Assembly: GCA_009779195.1 (NCBI GenBank)
Contig: WRET01000037.1
Coordinates: forward strand, 1-32,153
Origin: Micrococcales bacterium
Lineage (GTDB): Bacteria; Actinomycetota; Actinomycetes; Actinomycetales; Cellulomonadaceae
Reading direction: 5' to 3'
DNA: 32,153 nucleotides
A program made the position numbers and the translations under genes. The notes under the pieces were generated by a model. That model did not search any database, had not been told where the DNA came from, and saw only the letters and a program-made list of their open reading frames with translations. This document shows, piece by piece, positions 7,592 through 15,717 of this stretch; the stretch's first letter is position 1; every line of letters begins with the position of its first letter.

Positions 7592-8848
7592 ATGAGCCGC
7601 GTGACCAGCACCACGGCGCGACGTGTCCGCGCTGTGTGTGGTCACGTGGTCGCGACCGCGGTCGTGGTCCTTCCCGCTGGGGTGCACACCTACCCCGAAC
7701 AGGGGGTCGTGTGGGACCTGCGGGTGCTGGTCCTCAACGCAGCCGCTGCCGCGGTGCTGCTCGCACGGCGACGGGCACCGCGTGCCGTGCTGGCCGTGAT
7801 CGTCGTCTTGGCCCTGGTCAGCCTCCCGCTCGGTGTGTTCAACGCGGGTGTCTCCGTCGCTGCCGCTGTGGCCACCTACGCCGTGACGCTGCGCACCACC
7901 CGCACGCGGGCGACGGTCACCACCGTCGCCGTCGCCGCCGGGATGCTCGTCGGCGCGTGGGTCGCTGTCGACGGGCACACCATGTCCAACCCTGGGGGTC
8001 CGGCGGAGCACAGCCGGTGGGCGTCGGACGGGCCAGGAGCACCGCATATGCTCGTGGTGCTGCTGGGCGGTGTGCTGGGCGACGCGATACGCACCCAGCG
8101 CGCGCACGTCGCCGCGATCACCGAACGGGCCGAACGTGCCGAGCGCACACGTGAGGCCCTGGCCCGTCAGCGTGTCGCCGAAGACCGGCTTGCCATCGCC
8201 CGCGACCTGCACGACGTCGTCGCCCACCAGATCGCTGTCATCAACCTGCACGCTGGTGTCGCGTCGGCGGCGCTGCGGGACCGTCCCGACGACGCGGAGA
8301 AGTCGTTGGTGGTGGTGCGCGACTCCGCCCGCACCGTCCTGGCCGAGATCGGCGACCTGCTGGCGACGTTACGTGACCCGTCCACGGCCGACGCCACCGG
8401 TGGCCTGGCCCAGCTCGACGACGTCGTGCGCGACTTCCAGACCCACGGCCTGGACGTGACCGTCTGCACTGACGGGGATGTGTACGAGCTGCCCGCCGCG
8501 GTCGACGTCACAGCTCTTCGTGTCGTCGCCGAGGCGCTGACCAACGCCCACAAGCACGGCAGCGAGCGCCGAGCGCACGTGCAGGTGCAGTACCTACCCG
8601 GCATGTTGCGCATCACCGTCGCCAACCCGGCTGCGGGCCACGACGACCCCTCCGCGGCGCTGAGCGACGCCTTGGCATTGGGCACCGGCAACGGTCTGAC
8701 CGGTATGCGCGAACGGGTCGAGTCCGTGCGGGGCACCTTGTCGACCGGGTATGACGACGGTTCCGGCACCTGGCAGGTCGTCGCAGACCTGCCCACCGTC
8801 ACCCGTGCCCACCAACGTGCCGACGCCCGCCCCCAGGAGCATCCATGA
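7592..8848 (+). CDS. Sensor histidine kinase, HisKA_3/NarL-partner type
   Basis: A 418-residue kinase. The first 165 residues hold about four hydrophobic segments (near 17-30, 44-58, 65-95 and 107-126) with little outside the membrane, as in intramembrane-sensing actinobacterial kinases. A short coiled coil leads to the dimerisation motif RDLHDVVAHQ with phospho-acceptor H207. The HATPase_c domain shows the N-box EALTNAHKH (314-322) and a glycine box GTGNGLTGM (364-372). The stop overlaps the response-regulator ATG by 4 bp. It probably senses envelope stress or a drug and controls the divergent ABC transporter, a common genomic pairing; this target is inference. Confidence 0.92.
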   Translation: MSRVTSTTARRVRAVCGHVVATAVVVLPAGVHTYPEQGVVWDLRVLVLNAAAAAVLLARRRAPRAVLAVIVVLALVSLPLGVFNAGVSVAAAVATYAVTLRTTRTRATVTTVAVAAGMLVGAWVAVDGHTMSNPGGPAEHSRWASDGPGAPHMLVVLLGGVLGDAIRTQRAHVAAITERAERAERTREALARQRVAEDRLAIARDLHDVVAHQIAVINLHAGVASAALRDRPDDAEKSLVVVRDSARTVLAEIGDLLATLRDPSTADATGGLAQLDDVVRDFQTHGLDVTVCTDGDVYELPAAVDVTALRVVAEALTNAHKHGSERRAHVQVQYLPGMLRITVANPAAGHDDPSAALSDALALGTGNGLTGMRERVESVRGTLSTGYDDGSGTWQVVADLPTVTRAHQRADARPQEHP

Positions 8849-9507
8849 TCAGCGTGCTCGTCGTCGACGACCAGACGCTCATCCGCTCGGCGATCACCGA
8901 CCTGGTCTCGCAGGCCGACGACCTGGCTGTCGTCGGTGAGGCCGCCAACGGCCAGCGCGCCGTCGAGCTCGCCCGACGTCTGCGCCCCGACGTGGTCTGC
9001 ATGGATATCCGTATGCCCGGCACCGACGGTATCGCTGCCACACGCACGATCTGCTCCGACCCGGCACTGTCCGACGTCCGCGTCCTGGTCCTGACGACGT
9101 TCGAAGAAGACCAGTACATCATCGGCGCCCTGCGCGCCGGAGCCTCCGGTTTCATCGGCAAAGGCTGCGAACCCGACCAGATCACCGACGCCATCCGGTC
9201 CGTCCACCAAGGCGACGCCCTGTTGTCCCCAGCCGCCACCCGCAGCCTCATCAACCGCTACGTCAACCCAGACTCCGATCCCCAGACCCCCGCAGCCCTG
9301 GAACACCTCACCGACCGCGAGCGAGAAGTCCTCACCAAAGTAGGCGCAGGTATGTCCAACGACGAGATCGCCGACGCCCTCGTCATCTCCCCCCACACCG
9401 CCAAAACCCACATCAACCGCATCATGACCAAGCTCGGCGCCCACGACCGTGCCCAGCTCGTCATCGCCGCCTACGAGAACCGCCTCGTCCGCCCCCACAA
9501 CCCCTGA
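8845..9507 (+). CDS. LuxR/NarL-family response regulator
   Basis: A 220-residue regulator with an N-terminal receiver domain (acidic pocket D8/D9, phospho-acceptor D54 in VCMDIRMPG, conserved Lys in GFIGKG near 105) and a C-terminal LuxR-type helix-turn-helix (LTDREREVLTKVGAGMSNDEIA...SPHTAKTHINRIMTKL, about 153-205). It begins within the last codons of the kinase gene (ATGA overlap), so the two are translated together. Likely targets are the divergent transporter promoter and its own operon. Confidence 0.94.
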   Translation: MISVLVVDDQTLIRSAITDLVSQADDLAVVGEAANGQRAVELARRLRPDVVCMDIRMPGTDGIAATRTICSDPALSDVRVLVLTTFEEDQYIIGALRAGASGFIGKGCEPDQITDAIRSVHQGDALLSPAATRSLINRYVNPDSDPQTPAALEHLTDREREVLTKVGAGMSNDEIADALVISPHTAKTHINRIMTKLGAHDRAQLVIAAYENRLVRPHNP

Positions 9508-9533
9508 CCTGGAGCACCACGAGGTATAGGATC

Positions 9534-9546
9534 TGCCGCGGGCGCG
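9534..9546 (-). repeat. Single inverted core of the 23-bp repeat
   Basis: GTATAGGATCTGC is the exact reverse complement of the core of the units at 4906-4974. It lies about 45 bp upstream of the CbrC-family gene, consistent with a shared operator, though 13 bp alone could be chance. Confidence 0.4.
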
Positions 9547-9590
9547 GGTCTGTGTTGCCCCGGCCTGGAACGACCGGAATTGGAGCAGCA

Positions 9591-10136
9591 GTGGCGCTTC
9601 CAGAGTTCAAATACCATCCCGACCCGCTGGCAACAGGAGCTGTCGTCGAGTCCGACGACGAGTGCGAGTGCTGCGAGAGAGCAAGAGGCTACATCTATAT
9701 AGGCCCCGTCTATTCAGAGGAGGAGCTTGACGAGGCTCTGTGCCCGTGGTGCATCGCCGACGGGTCCGCGCACGAGAAATTCGACGCCTCGTTCACAGAC
9801 GAAGACGGGATCGGAGGCCACGGTGAGTGGGACCCGGTGTCTGACGACGTCATCGAAGAGGTCGCTTATCGTACGCCCGGTTTTTCTGGTTGGCAGCAAG
9901 AGCGCTGGTGGACCCACTGCGACGCCGCCGCTGCATATATCGGCCGTGCAGGCAGGGACGAGTTGTTGTCGCTTGGCCAACAGGCTGTCGATGCCATCCG
10001 CGAGGACACCGGGTTGTCTGATGGTCCAGAATTCGAAACATTCATGAGAGAACTTGACAAAGACGGATCACCAACGGCCTACATCTTCAGGTGCGTCACA
10101 TGTGGCGCACTGGGCGGCTACCAGGACTGCGATTGA
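9591..10136 (+). CDS. CbrC family protein (UPF0167)
   Basis: A 181-residue protein that opens with the family's typical LPEFKYHPDPLATGA and carries Cys pairs C25/C27-C28 (CECC) and CPWCIADG (C51, C54), plus CVTCG near the C-terminus. This suggests a zinc-stabilised fold. CbrC of E. coli is linked to colicin E2 tolerance, and members often occur among toxin-immunity-like genes, but the biochemical role is not known. I chose GTG 9591, which has GGAG 6 bp upstream and restores the family N-terminus, over the longer frame from 9552. It is the first gene of a three-gene same-strand cassette; codon use is less GC-rich than the neighbours, which suggests recent transfer. Confidence 0.85.
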   Translation: MALPEFKYHPDPLATGAVVESDDECECCERARGYIYIGPVYSEEELDEALCPWCIADGSAHEKFDASFTDEDGIGGHGEWDPVSDDVIEEVAYRTPGFSGWQQERWWTHCDAAAAYIGRAGRDELLSLGQQAVDAIREDTGLSDGPEFETFMRELDKDGSPTAYIFRCVTCGALGGYQDCD

Positions 10137-10182
10137 TCCGCACGTCTCAGCAGCCTGACGACCCGGACGAGAGGTACAGAAC

Positions 10183-11325
10183 GTGCAGGTGAGAAAGTCG
10201 TACATGACAGTTGGGACGATTGGGCACGTTGGCCACGGAAAGACGGTTCTCACGGCTGCCATGACTAAACTCCTTCACGACCGACACTCTGAACTCAACG
10301 TGTTCGTGCCGGTTGACGCGCTCGAGCCTGATGGTCATGGCGTCGCGGCCGTGGAGTATCAGACTGAGAATCGTTACTACGAGCATCTTGATTCTCCTGG
10401 GCGATTCTTCGTGAGGAACATGATCGCCTTTTTGGACCTGGACATCGCGATCTTGGTGGTTGCTGCGTCCGATGGTGTGGTGTCCGAGACGGTGGAACAC
10501 ATGGGCCTTGCGCGGCAGGTGGGGGTGCCGTCCCTGGTCGTGGCCTTGACCAAGGCTGACGGCCAGAGCGCCGAGAGGCTTGATGCAGCTGAGCGCGAGG
10601 TGAGGGCGGCGCTGACCGAACAGGGCTTCCCTGGTGACGAGGCGCAGGTGATCCGGGTGTCGGGGCTCATGGCGTTGCAAAGCGATCCGGAGTGGACCAG
10701 GTCGGTCGAGAACCTGCTGGACGCGCTTGACAACGTCCCTGAGCTGCCACGTGAGCTTGACCAGCCCTTCCTCATGGCGGTCGAGGACGTCATCCCGGTT
10801 GCCGACCGTGGCGCGATGGTCACGGGTTGGGTTGAGCGGGGTCGGGTGGAGGTTGGCGCAGAAATCGAGGTCGTGGGGTTCCGGGACGAGCCACTCACCA
10901 CTACCGTGGCAGCGATCGAGGCGTACCGAACGACAATCGACTCGCTGCAGGCTGGTGACGTGGCAGGCCTGTGGCTGGCTACGCACGATGTGACACACGG
11001 CCAGATCCTCGCGGCGCCTGGGTCCGTCACAGCGTCCACCGAGTTCGAAGGCCTGGTCTACATCCTGACCGAGGAAGAAGGTGGTCGGCCCATCCCGGTT
11101 TTCTCAGACCAGCCAATGCAGTTCTACGTCCGAACGGCTGGTGTCGCGGGTGTTGTCACCCTGCCCGACGGCACCGACAAGGTCGTCCCCGGCACCAGTG
11201 CGACGATCCGTGTGACCCTCACGCTCCCGCTTCCTCTGGAGGAGGGTCTCCGCTTCGCAGTCCGTGACGACGACTGCACAGTCGGTGTGGGCCGGGTCGG
11301 CGTGCTCCACGCCTCAGATCGCTGA
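10183..11325 (+). CDS. Degenerate EF-Tu paralog (GTPase with altered catalytic motifs)
   Basis: A 380-residue protein with all three EF-Tu domains: the G domain (1-185), domain II (VERGRVEVG, about 217-225) and domain III (PMQFYVRT...LRFAVRDDDCTVGVG, 311-370). The P-loop is GHVGHGKT (14-21) instead of GHVDHGKT. The switch-I string with the GTP-sensing Thr (ARGITI) is absent, and switch I is shortened. DCPGH is DSPGR (70-74), so the catalytic His is Arg. NKCD is TKAD (123-126) and SAL is SGL. It is therefore not the housekeeping tuf gene. GTP or GDP may bind, but hydrolysis and normal switching are doubtful. A role as decoy or protected stand-in for EF-Tu against a toxin or antibiotic is my inference. 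It sits between the CbrC gene and a small acidic protein. Confidence 0.88.
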   Translation: MQVRKSYMTVGTIGHVGHGKTVLTAAMTKLLHDRHSELNVFVPVDALEPDGHGVAAVEYQTENRYYEHLDSPGRFFVRNMIAFLDLDIAILVVAASDGVVSETVEHMGLARQVGVPSLVVALTKADGQSAERLDAAEREVRAALTEQGFPGDEAQVIRVSGLMALQSDPEWTRSVENLLDALDNVPELPRELDQPFLMAVEDVIPVADRGAMVTGWVERGRVEVGAEIEVVGFRDEPLTTTVAAIEAYRTTIDSLQAGDVAGLWLATHDVTHGQILAAPGSVTASTEFEGLVYILTEEEGGRPIPVFSDQPMQFYVRTAGVAGVVTLPDGTDKVVPGTSATIRVTLTLPLPLEEGLRFAVRDDDCTVGVGRVGVLHASDR

Positions 11326-11338
11326 GAGGATTAAGGTT

Positions 11339-11677
11339 ATGGGAGGCATTGCACTGAAGCTGGTTCCTGGTGCGCTGGACAACCCTGACCTGGACTTGAG
11401 GTATGTCGTGCCGGACAGGATCGCCGAACTCACGCACGGACGGGTCACGGACAACGGGTACGACTACCTCGACGACGCCGACAACTCGATGGTGCTGTTC
11501 ATGGTTGCTGAGCGCCCCGTTGTGGAGGTTGCGACGGTTCTCGAGATCTTGCGCATAGAGTTGTTCTCGGAGAACAACCTGTACGAGGCGGGAGTCGTCG
11601 TTCTCGTGTGCGAAGACGAGGACCCAGCCGCCGCCTTCGACCAGTTCGTCGTCCACCCGGCCCAAGCCAGCCCATGA
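11339..11677 (+). CDS. Small acidic hypothetical protein, possible immunity-type
   Basis: A 112-residue acidic protein starting MGGIALKLVPGALDNPDLDLRYVVPDRI. No membrane segment or known catalytic motif is visible; its alternating strand and helix pattern and size resemble immunity proteins of polymorphic toxin systems, but I cannot name a family. The ATG at 11339 is preceded by AGAGGATTAAGG and lies 13 bp after the EF-Tu-like stop, so it is probably the last gene of the same operon. No toxin gene is seen beside it. Confidence 0.65.
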   Translation: MGGIALKLVPGALDNPDLDLRYVVPDRIAELTHGRVTDNGYDYLDDADNSMVLFMVAERPVVEVATVLEILRIELFSENNLYEAGVVVLVCEDEDPAAAFDQFVVHPAQASP

Positions 11678-11727
11678 GGGTGCCGCCAGGTCTTTGACCT
11701 CGTCAGCCAACGACGGCGACGCCGCGG

Positions 11728-11823
11728 CTATCGACGTTGTACGAGTTCGGTGATGTAGGTGTCGATCTTTTTCGTCCAGCCTTCCGGATCGTTCGGAGAG
11801 CCGGTCGCCGGTGCGTAGGGCAC
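11728..11823 (-). pseudogene. Possible C-terminal gene remnant
   Basis: In a 225-bp spacer between convergent genes, the minus strand reads a 31-residue frame ending PNDPEGWTKKIDTYITELVQRR, which looks protein-like and less GC-rich than random frames. There is no clear ribosome-binding site. It may be the tail of a deleted gene downstream of the recombinase. I recognise no family. Confidence 0.25.
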
Positions 11824-11902
11824 GAAGTGTCTGGATCGGCCTATGGTCGAGCGTCAAGGGTGGTGTTGAGCCGGTGCGGTGGCGCGCAGGGCGGGAAGTC
11901 TT

Positions 11903-12514
11903 CTACCTCGTCGAGCCAAGGTGTCGGGCTGGCTTGGCCTCGGTGCTCTCGGTGGTCCTGTCGAGGGCTCGGGAGACCGAGGACCGGCCGACGCCGAGGA
12001 CCTTCGCGATGTGGTCGAAGGTGTGTCCATCGGCTCGCATCTTGGCCGCGGCAGCGGTGCGTTCGGGCGTCATCACCGACGGTCGGCCGCCGACGCGGCC
12101 CTGCGCGCGGGCGTGGGCCAGTCCGCGTCTGGTGTTCTCGCGGATCGTGGCCACGCGCAGCTGGGCCAGGACGGCCATGATGCCGACGATGGCCTCGCCC
12201 ATGGGGGTGGAGGTGTCGATGTCGACGAACGGTTCGGTCAGGCTCTTGAGCCGAACCCCGCGCCTGCCCAGGTCCCCGATGATCTCGATCGCCAGGGCTT
12301 CGGTGCCTGCGACGCGGTCCAGCGCCCGGATCACCAGGGTGTCGCCAGAGCGCAGCCAGTCCAGGCACGCGCTCCATTGGGGGCGGTCGGCCAGGGTGGC
12401 CGACACGCCGTGGTCGACGAAGACCCTCTCGGCCCCGGCCGCCCGCAGCTCGGCCTCTTGCGCGGCCGGGTCCTGCTCGCGGGTGGACACCCGTGCGTAC
12501 CCCACGGTGGTCAC
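11903..12514 (-). CDS. Serine recombinase (resolvase/invertase family)
   Basis: A 203-residue protein. The N-terminal catalytic domain opens YARVSTREQ with nucleophile S10 and R8, continues with LVIRALDRVAG (59-70), and ends with a helix-turn-helix of Hin/resolvase type (GGRPSVMTPERTAAAAKMRADGHTF..., about 150-190). In gamma-delta-type enzymes the LDRLGR motif supplies a second catalytic Arg; here that position is Gly (LDRVAG), so activity may be altered. The GTG start overlaps the Fic stop by 4 bp (GTGA), indicating coupled translation. It may resolve or mobilise the toxin-antitoxin cassette or regulate it by DNA inversion; no obvious crossover site was found. Confidence 0.88.
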   Translation of the reverse strand: MTTVGYARVSTREQDPAAQEAELRAAGAERVFVDHGVSATLADRPQWSACLDWLRSGDTLVIRALDRVAGTEALAIEIIGDLGRRGVRLKSLTEPFVDIDTSTPMGEAIVGIMAVLAQLRVATIRENTRRGLAHARAQGRVGGRPSVMTPERTAAAAKMRADGHTFDHIAKVLGVGRSSVSRALDRTTESTEAKPARHLGSTR

Positions 12515-13260
12515 TGGTCTTCTCCTGGACGTTTGGTCTGGCGACCGGTACGCCGCTGTCGTGGGGCGCGTCGGTCCTGCGGGCTGATGGGCTCGACCGC
12601 CTCGGCGAGCACCTCGACCAGGTGGGCGTTGTCTCCAGTGGCCTGGCTGTAGAACCGCGCCGCGACAAACCGGTCGCGCAACGGCATCCCTGGTCCCATG
12701 CGGTCGGTGGCGATGCGGTACCCGGCTTGCTCGGCCAGCCAGGAGAAGAACACGGCCTGGGTGCGGGTGTTGCCTTCCCTGAAGCTGTGGATCACGTTGA
12801 GCTCTCCCCAGACCTCGGCGAGCTCGGTCACGAACTCCTTGTGCTCCAGGCCGCGCAGCAGGTCCTTGGCCGCCAGGCGTGCGTACTGCTCTTCGGCAGC
12901 GGCCCTCAGGCCCGCACCAGCCGGGTAGTAGGCGTAGACGGTGGTGGGAGCGTCCGGGTCGCCTGGTGCGAAACGTACGACGTCGGGACCGTCCTTGGTC
13001 ATGAACGCGCCCACCGGGCCGACCCGCTCCTTCCCGGCCCACGGGTACACGTCTTGGAAGATGTGCCGGTGGATCGCCTTCATGTGCGCGTAGTCGAACC
13101 GCCCCTTGATCGGACGGGCGGCCAGCTCGGCGAGCCGCACCGCGGTGTCGTACTCCTCGCGCGCGGTGAGCGTCGCCTGGTCGGTGTACCCGTACAGGTT
13201 GCGCAGCACGGTCGTGCCAGGCACGTAGTAGTCGTCCCAGGTCCGGATCGGCTTGGCCAT
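12511..13260 (-). CDS. Fic-domain AMP-transferase toxin (VbhT-like)
   Basis: A 249-residue Fic protein that transfers AMP from ATP to target-protein side chains. The active-site loop HSFREGNTRT (158-167) supplies the catalytic His, the phosphate-anchoring Arg and the metal-binding Glu/Asn; the usual second Gly (GNG) is Thr. The N-terminal part (YYVPGTTVLRNLYG, 12-24) is typical of class I Fic toxins such as VbhT. The Arg/Gln-rich tail (227-249) has no clear function. The ATG start lies about 95 bp after the VbhA-like stop and a hairpin lies in that gap. The downstream recombinase overlaps its stop. Confidence 0.93.
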   Translation of the reverse strand: MAKPIRTWDDYYVPGTTVLRNLYGYTDQATLTAREEYDTAVRLAELAARPIKGRFDYAHMKAIHRHIFQDVYPWAGKERVGPVGAFMTKDGPDVVRFAPGDPDAPTTVYAYYPAGAGLRAAAEEQYARLAAKDLLRGLEHKEFVTELAEVWGELNVIHSFREGNTRTQAVFFSWLAEQAGYRIATDRMGPGMPLRDRFVAARFYSQATGDNAHLVEVLAEAVEPISPQDRRAPRQRRTGRQTKRPGEDQ

Positions 13261-13279
13261 GGTCGTGTCTCTTTCGCAG

Positions 13280-13310
13280 GAGCCCGCTGGCGGACTGACG
13301 GTCCGGGCTC
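13280..13310 (-). terminator. Hairpin between antitoxin and Fic genes (possible attenuator)
   Basis: GAGCCCG and CGGGCTC arms (7 bp) enclose a second small stem (GGAC/GTCC). It has no T-run. Its place between the antitoxin stop and the Fic start suggests it could lower toxin expression relative to antitoxin. Confidence 0.4.
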
Positions 13311-13355
13311 GAAGCCCGCTCACCGTCCTCTATGCGCGAGGGTTCCTGGGGTCTG

Positions 13356-13541
13356 TCAGCGGGCCTCGACGTGGCGACGTGCCAGTTCGGCGCCCTGCTC
13401 CCTGGTGATCTGGCCTGCCACGACCTGACGGAGGATGTCGCGCAGCACCGGGTCGCTCAGGTCGTGCCCGGCCATGCCCAGCGCGGCGTCGGCGAACGCG
13501 ATCTGCGCTTCGACTGGGCTGGCGACTGTCGTCGAACTCAT
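13356..13541 (-). CDS. VbhA-like antitoxin of Fic
   Basis: A 61-residue protein starting MSSTTVASPVEAQIAF, with the helical layout of VbhA and the conserved second half LRDILRQVVAGQITREQGAELARRH. In VbhA, a Ser...Glu-Gly inhibitory motif pushes a Glu into the Fic ATP site; in this protein the aligned stretch reads ADAALGMAG, and neither the Ser nor the Glu is present by my alignment. The ATG at 13541 has GAGAGG 7 bp upstream. It lies directly before the fic gene on the same strand. The family call rests on context plus the C-terminal pattern. Confidence 0.75.
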   Translation of the reverse strand: MSSTTVASPVEAQIAFADAALGMAGHDLSDPVLRDILRQVVAGQITREQGAELARRHVEAR

Positions 13542-13729
13542 CAGCGGACCTCTCTCGTGGTGCCTCCATTCTACCACGGTCCGTAAACGGTCTGGGGAGG
13601 TTTCGGTCGGCACCGGTTTCGGTCTTGGGTTTCGGGCGACGTCGATCAGTTAGGACGCGGGTCGCCGTCTCTCAGGCCGACCCCCGGCGTGGCCTGGGCC
13701 CTGCCTTGTCCCCCGGAGCCACCTGGAAC
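13542..13729. other. Gene-free spacer upstream of the VbhA-like gene
   Basis: Promoter of the toxin-antitoxin operon is expected here. It holds the 15-bp string GGCACCGGTTTCGGT (13609-13623), also at 78-92. No gene is seen. The adjoining stretch 13932-14077 before the chemoreceptor is also gene-free. Confidence 0.4.
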
Positions 13730-13931
13730 GCTGTGGGTGTGGTTGTCGTCTCGGTGGAGCCGGACGAACTCGCAGTCCGAGCGGTCGACCACCGGTCCTC
13801 CCGCCATTTGTGAGCAGGTCGAACAAGAGGCTGGAAGAGCCGGCGGCAGACGTCATGCCACTGTCTGCCACGACCTGTCACAGGTCCTCGATCGTAGCCT
13901 GGACTGCCGATGACTTGTCGGCGTGCACCAT
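13730..13931 (-). pseudogene. Decayed copy of the short zinc-knuckle gene
   Basis: On the minus strand the sequence matches the first 200 bp of the gene at 1285-1644 at roughly 80% or more by eye, including 15 bp before the start. It has an in-frame TGA at codon 17 (EDL-stop) and a 2-bp deletion about 25 codons later, and the homology stops before the Cys knuckle. It is clearly inactive. It shows that this family has been copied more than 12 kb across the window. Confidence 0.85.
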
Positions 13932-14077
13932 CGCCGGATCGTACCTCCGCCAGCGTCGGTCTGGCAGGCCCCGCGACCGTTGTCGGCTCGTCAAGGGCCG
14001 TTCGTTCTCCGCGGAGTTTGCTCACCGGCGCTGGCCGTCATCCGATGATGTGGGGGAGGGAGGGACGGGAGAGGTCG

Positions 14078-15694
14078 ATGAACCGCCTGACAATTCGCAC
14101 GCGCATGATTCTGCTCGCGGTGCTGGTCGCGGTGATGATTGTGGCGGTGGTGGCGGTCCCGATGGTGGGGTCGCCGGCGCAGCACCGGGCGAACGTGCGC
14201 AGCTCGCAGCTGACCGACCAGATCCAGGTCGTCCAAGAGCTCGCCTACCTGGACGCGGATATCGCCGGGTGGATGGGATATGTCATCGCCGACGCGTTCG
14301 TCCTCGGTCCAGCCGAAGCTGCCGCCGACGACGCCTACAACATCGTCGGTATTCAAGCCTCGCGCGACGAGGTGGCCACAGCCCTGGCGACGCTCGACGC
14401 CAGCGAACTGACCGGGAGCGATGCCGCGCTGCAGGCGACGCTGCACGAGCAGTGGGTCACATACTTCGAGCTGTACGACGAGATGGTCGCCGACCTGGCC
14501 ACCGGCGACCCGGACTCTCCGCTCCGGGCCAACGACACGGTGAACGGGCCGCTGGACACCGCGTGGGCTGACCTGCTGGACACCACCGGGGCCCTCACCG
14601 AGTCGCTGCAAGGCCAGCGGACCACGGCCGAGGCCGACGCGGAACGGGCATCGACGGTCACCCGGTGGCTGGCGATCGGGCTGGGGCTGCTGGGCTGGTT
14701 GGTGACGATCGTCGTGGTGACCATCACCAGCCGGTCGATCCGGCACCCCCTCACTGCTGCGGTCCAGTCGCTGACGGCGATGGCTGACGGCGACCTCACC
14801 GTGGACGTGCCTGTGGACGGGCGTGACGAGATCGCCACACTGTCGAGCGCGGTGAACCAGGCCCGGACCGGGCTGGCGACGGTGATCGTGGGGGCGCGGC
14901 GCACCGCCGGGGTCGTCGCCGGTGCCGCACAAGCGCTCGAACGTGACCAGCGCACGCTGTCGGAGGTCTTGGAACAGACCGGCGCGCAGACAGCTGTTGC
15001 CGTGGACGCCGCCCAGCAAGTGACGACTGAGACCCAGCAGGTCGCCGTCGCGGCCGAGCAGATGGGCACGTCGATCGCTCGTATCGCCGCCTCCGCCCAG
15101 CAGGCCGCCGACCAGGCGGCCCAGGCGGTGGCTGCTGCCGGTCAGGCCAGGAACGAGATCGACCAGTTCAGCGCAGCCTCGGAGCAGATCGGCGACGTGG
15201 TCTCCACCATCAACGCGATCGCTGCCCAGACCCGGTTGCTGGCGCTGAACGCCACGATCGAGGCGGCCAGGGCCGGAGAGGCTGGCCGCGGGTTCGCCGT
15301 CGTGGCCGGCGAGGTCAAAGACCTGGCCGACGCCACGTCGGCAGCCACCGTGGACATCACCACCCGCGTCACCGCGACCCAGGAGGCGGCGTTGTCCACC
15401 GCAGCATCCATCGCCCAGATCGCCACTGCCGTCGAACAGGTCAACGAGCACCAGGCGACGATCGCCGAGGCGGTCGCCCAGCAGAACGCCACCACCGAGC
15501 AGGTCGCCCGCTCAGCCGGTCAGTCCGCCACCGGCGCCGACGAGATCACCGCGCACCTGGCCGCTATCGCCCAGGCTGCACAAGGCACAGCGTCCACCAC
15601 CAAAGACCTCTCGTCCGCCTCGACCGCCCTCACCGAAGCGTCCACCCAGATGACCACCAACATGTCCGGCTTCGTCCTGGCCGACCACCCCTGA
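14078..15694 (+). CDS. Methyl-accepting chemotaxis protein
   Basis: A 538-residue transmembrane receptor. Membrane helix 1 (about 9-29) and helix 2 (about 196-218) bracket an extracytoplasmic helical sensor domain. A HAMP linker follows ([15 protein letters not shown]...[15 protein letters not shown]), then a long coiled coil. The signalling tip shows the near-invariant [33 protein letters not shown]. The ATG at 14078 has GGAGAGG just upstream; the longer frame has no ribosome-binding site. No che, flagellar or pilus genes lie in this window, so it is an orphan receptor here. It is followed at once by a REP-like pair. Confidence 0.94.
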   Translation: MNRLTIRTRMILLAVLVAVMIVAVVAVPMVGSPAQHRANVRSSQLTDQIQVVQELAYLDADIAGWMGYVIADAFVLGPAEAAADDAYNIVGIQASRDEVATALATLDASELTGSDAALQATLHEQWVTYFELYDEMVADLATGDPDSPLRANDTVNGPLDTAWADLLDTTGALTESLQGQRTTAEADAERASTVTRWLAIGLGLLGWLVTIVVVTITSRSIRHPLTAAVQSLTAMADGDLTVDVPVDGRDEIATLSSAVNQARTGLATVIVGARRTAGVVAGAAQALERDQRTLSEVLEQTGAQTAVAVDAAQQVTTETQQVAVAAEQMGTSIARIAASAQQAADQAAQAVAAAGQARNEIDQFSAASEQIGDVVSTINAIAAQTRLLALNATIEAARAGEAGRGFAVVAGEVKDLADATSAATVDITTRVTATQEAALSTAASIAQIATAVEQVNEHQATIAEAVAQQNATTEQVARSAGQSATGADEITAHLAAIAQAAQGTASTTKDLSSASTALTEASTQMTTNMSGFVLADHP

Positions 15695-15717
15695 CCCGTC
15701 CTGCCGACGCCGGGCAA

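Noticed and set aside
8167..9498. A 443-residue open frame on the minus strand across the kinase and regulator genes
   Set aside because: It is antisense to clear family-matching genes and arises from high GC; no motif is seen in it.
10183..11325. Housekeeping elongation factor Tu (tuf)
   Set aside because: The catalytic His, the switch-I Thr and several GTP-binding motif residues are changed, and no ribosomal genes lie nearby.
13991..15451. A 486-residue open frame antisense to the chemoreceptor
   Set aside because: The chemoreceptor motifs on the other strand are unmistakable; the antisense frame is low-complexity Gly/Arg/His.
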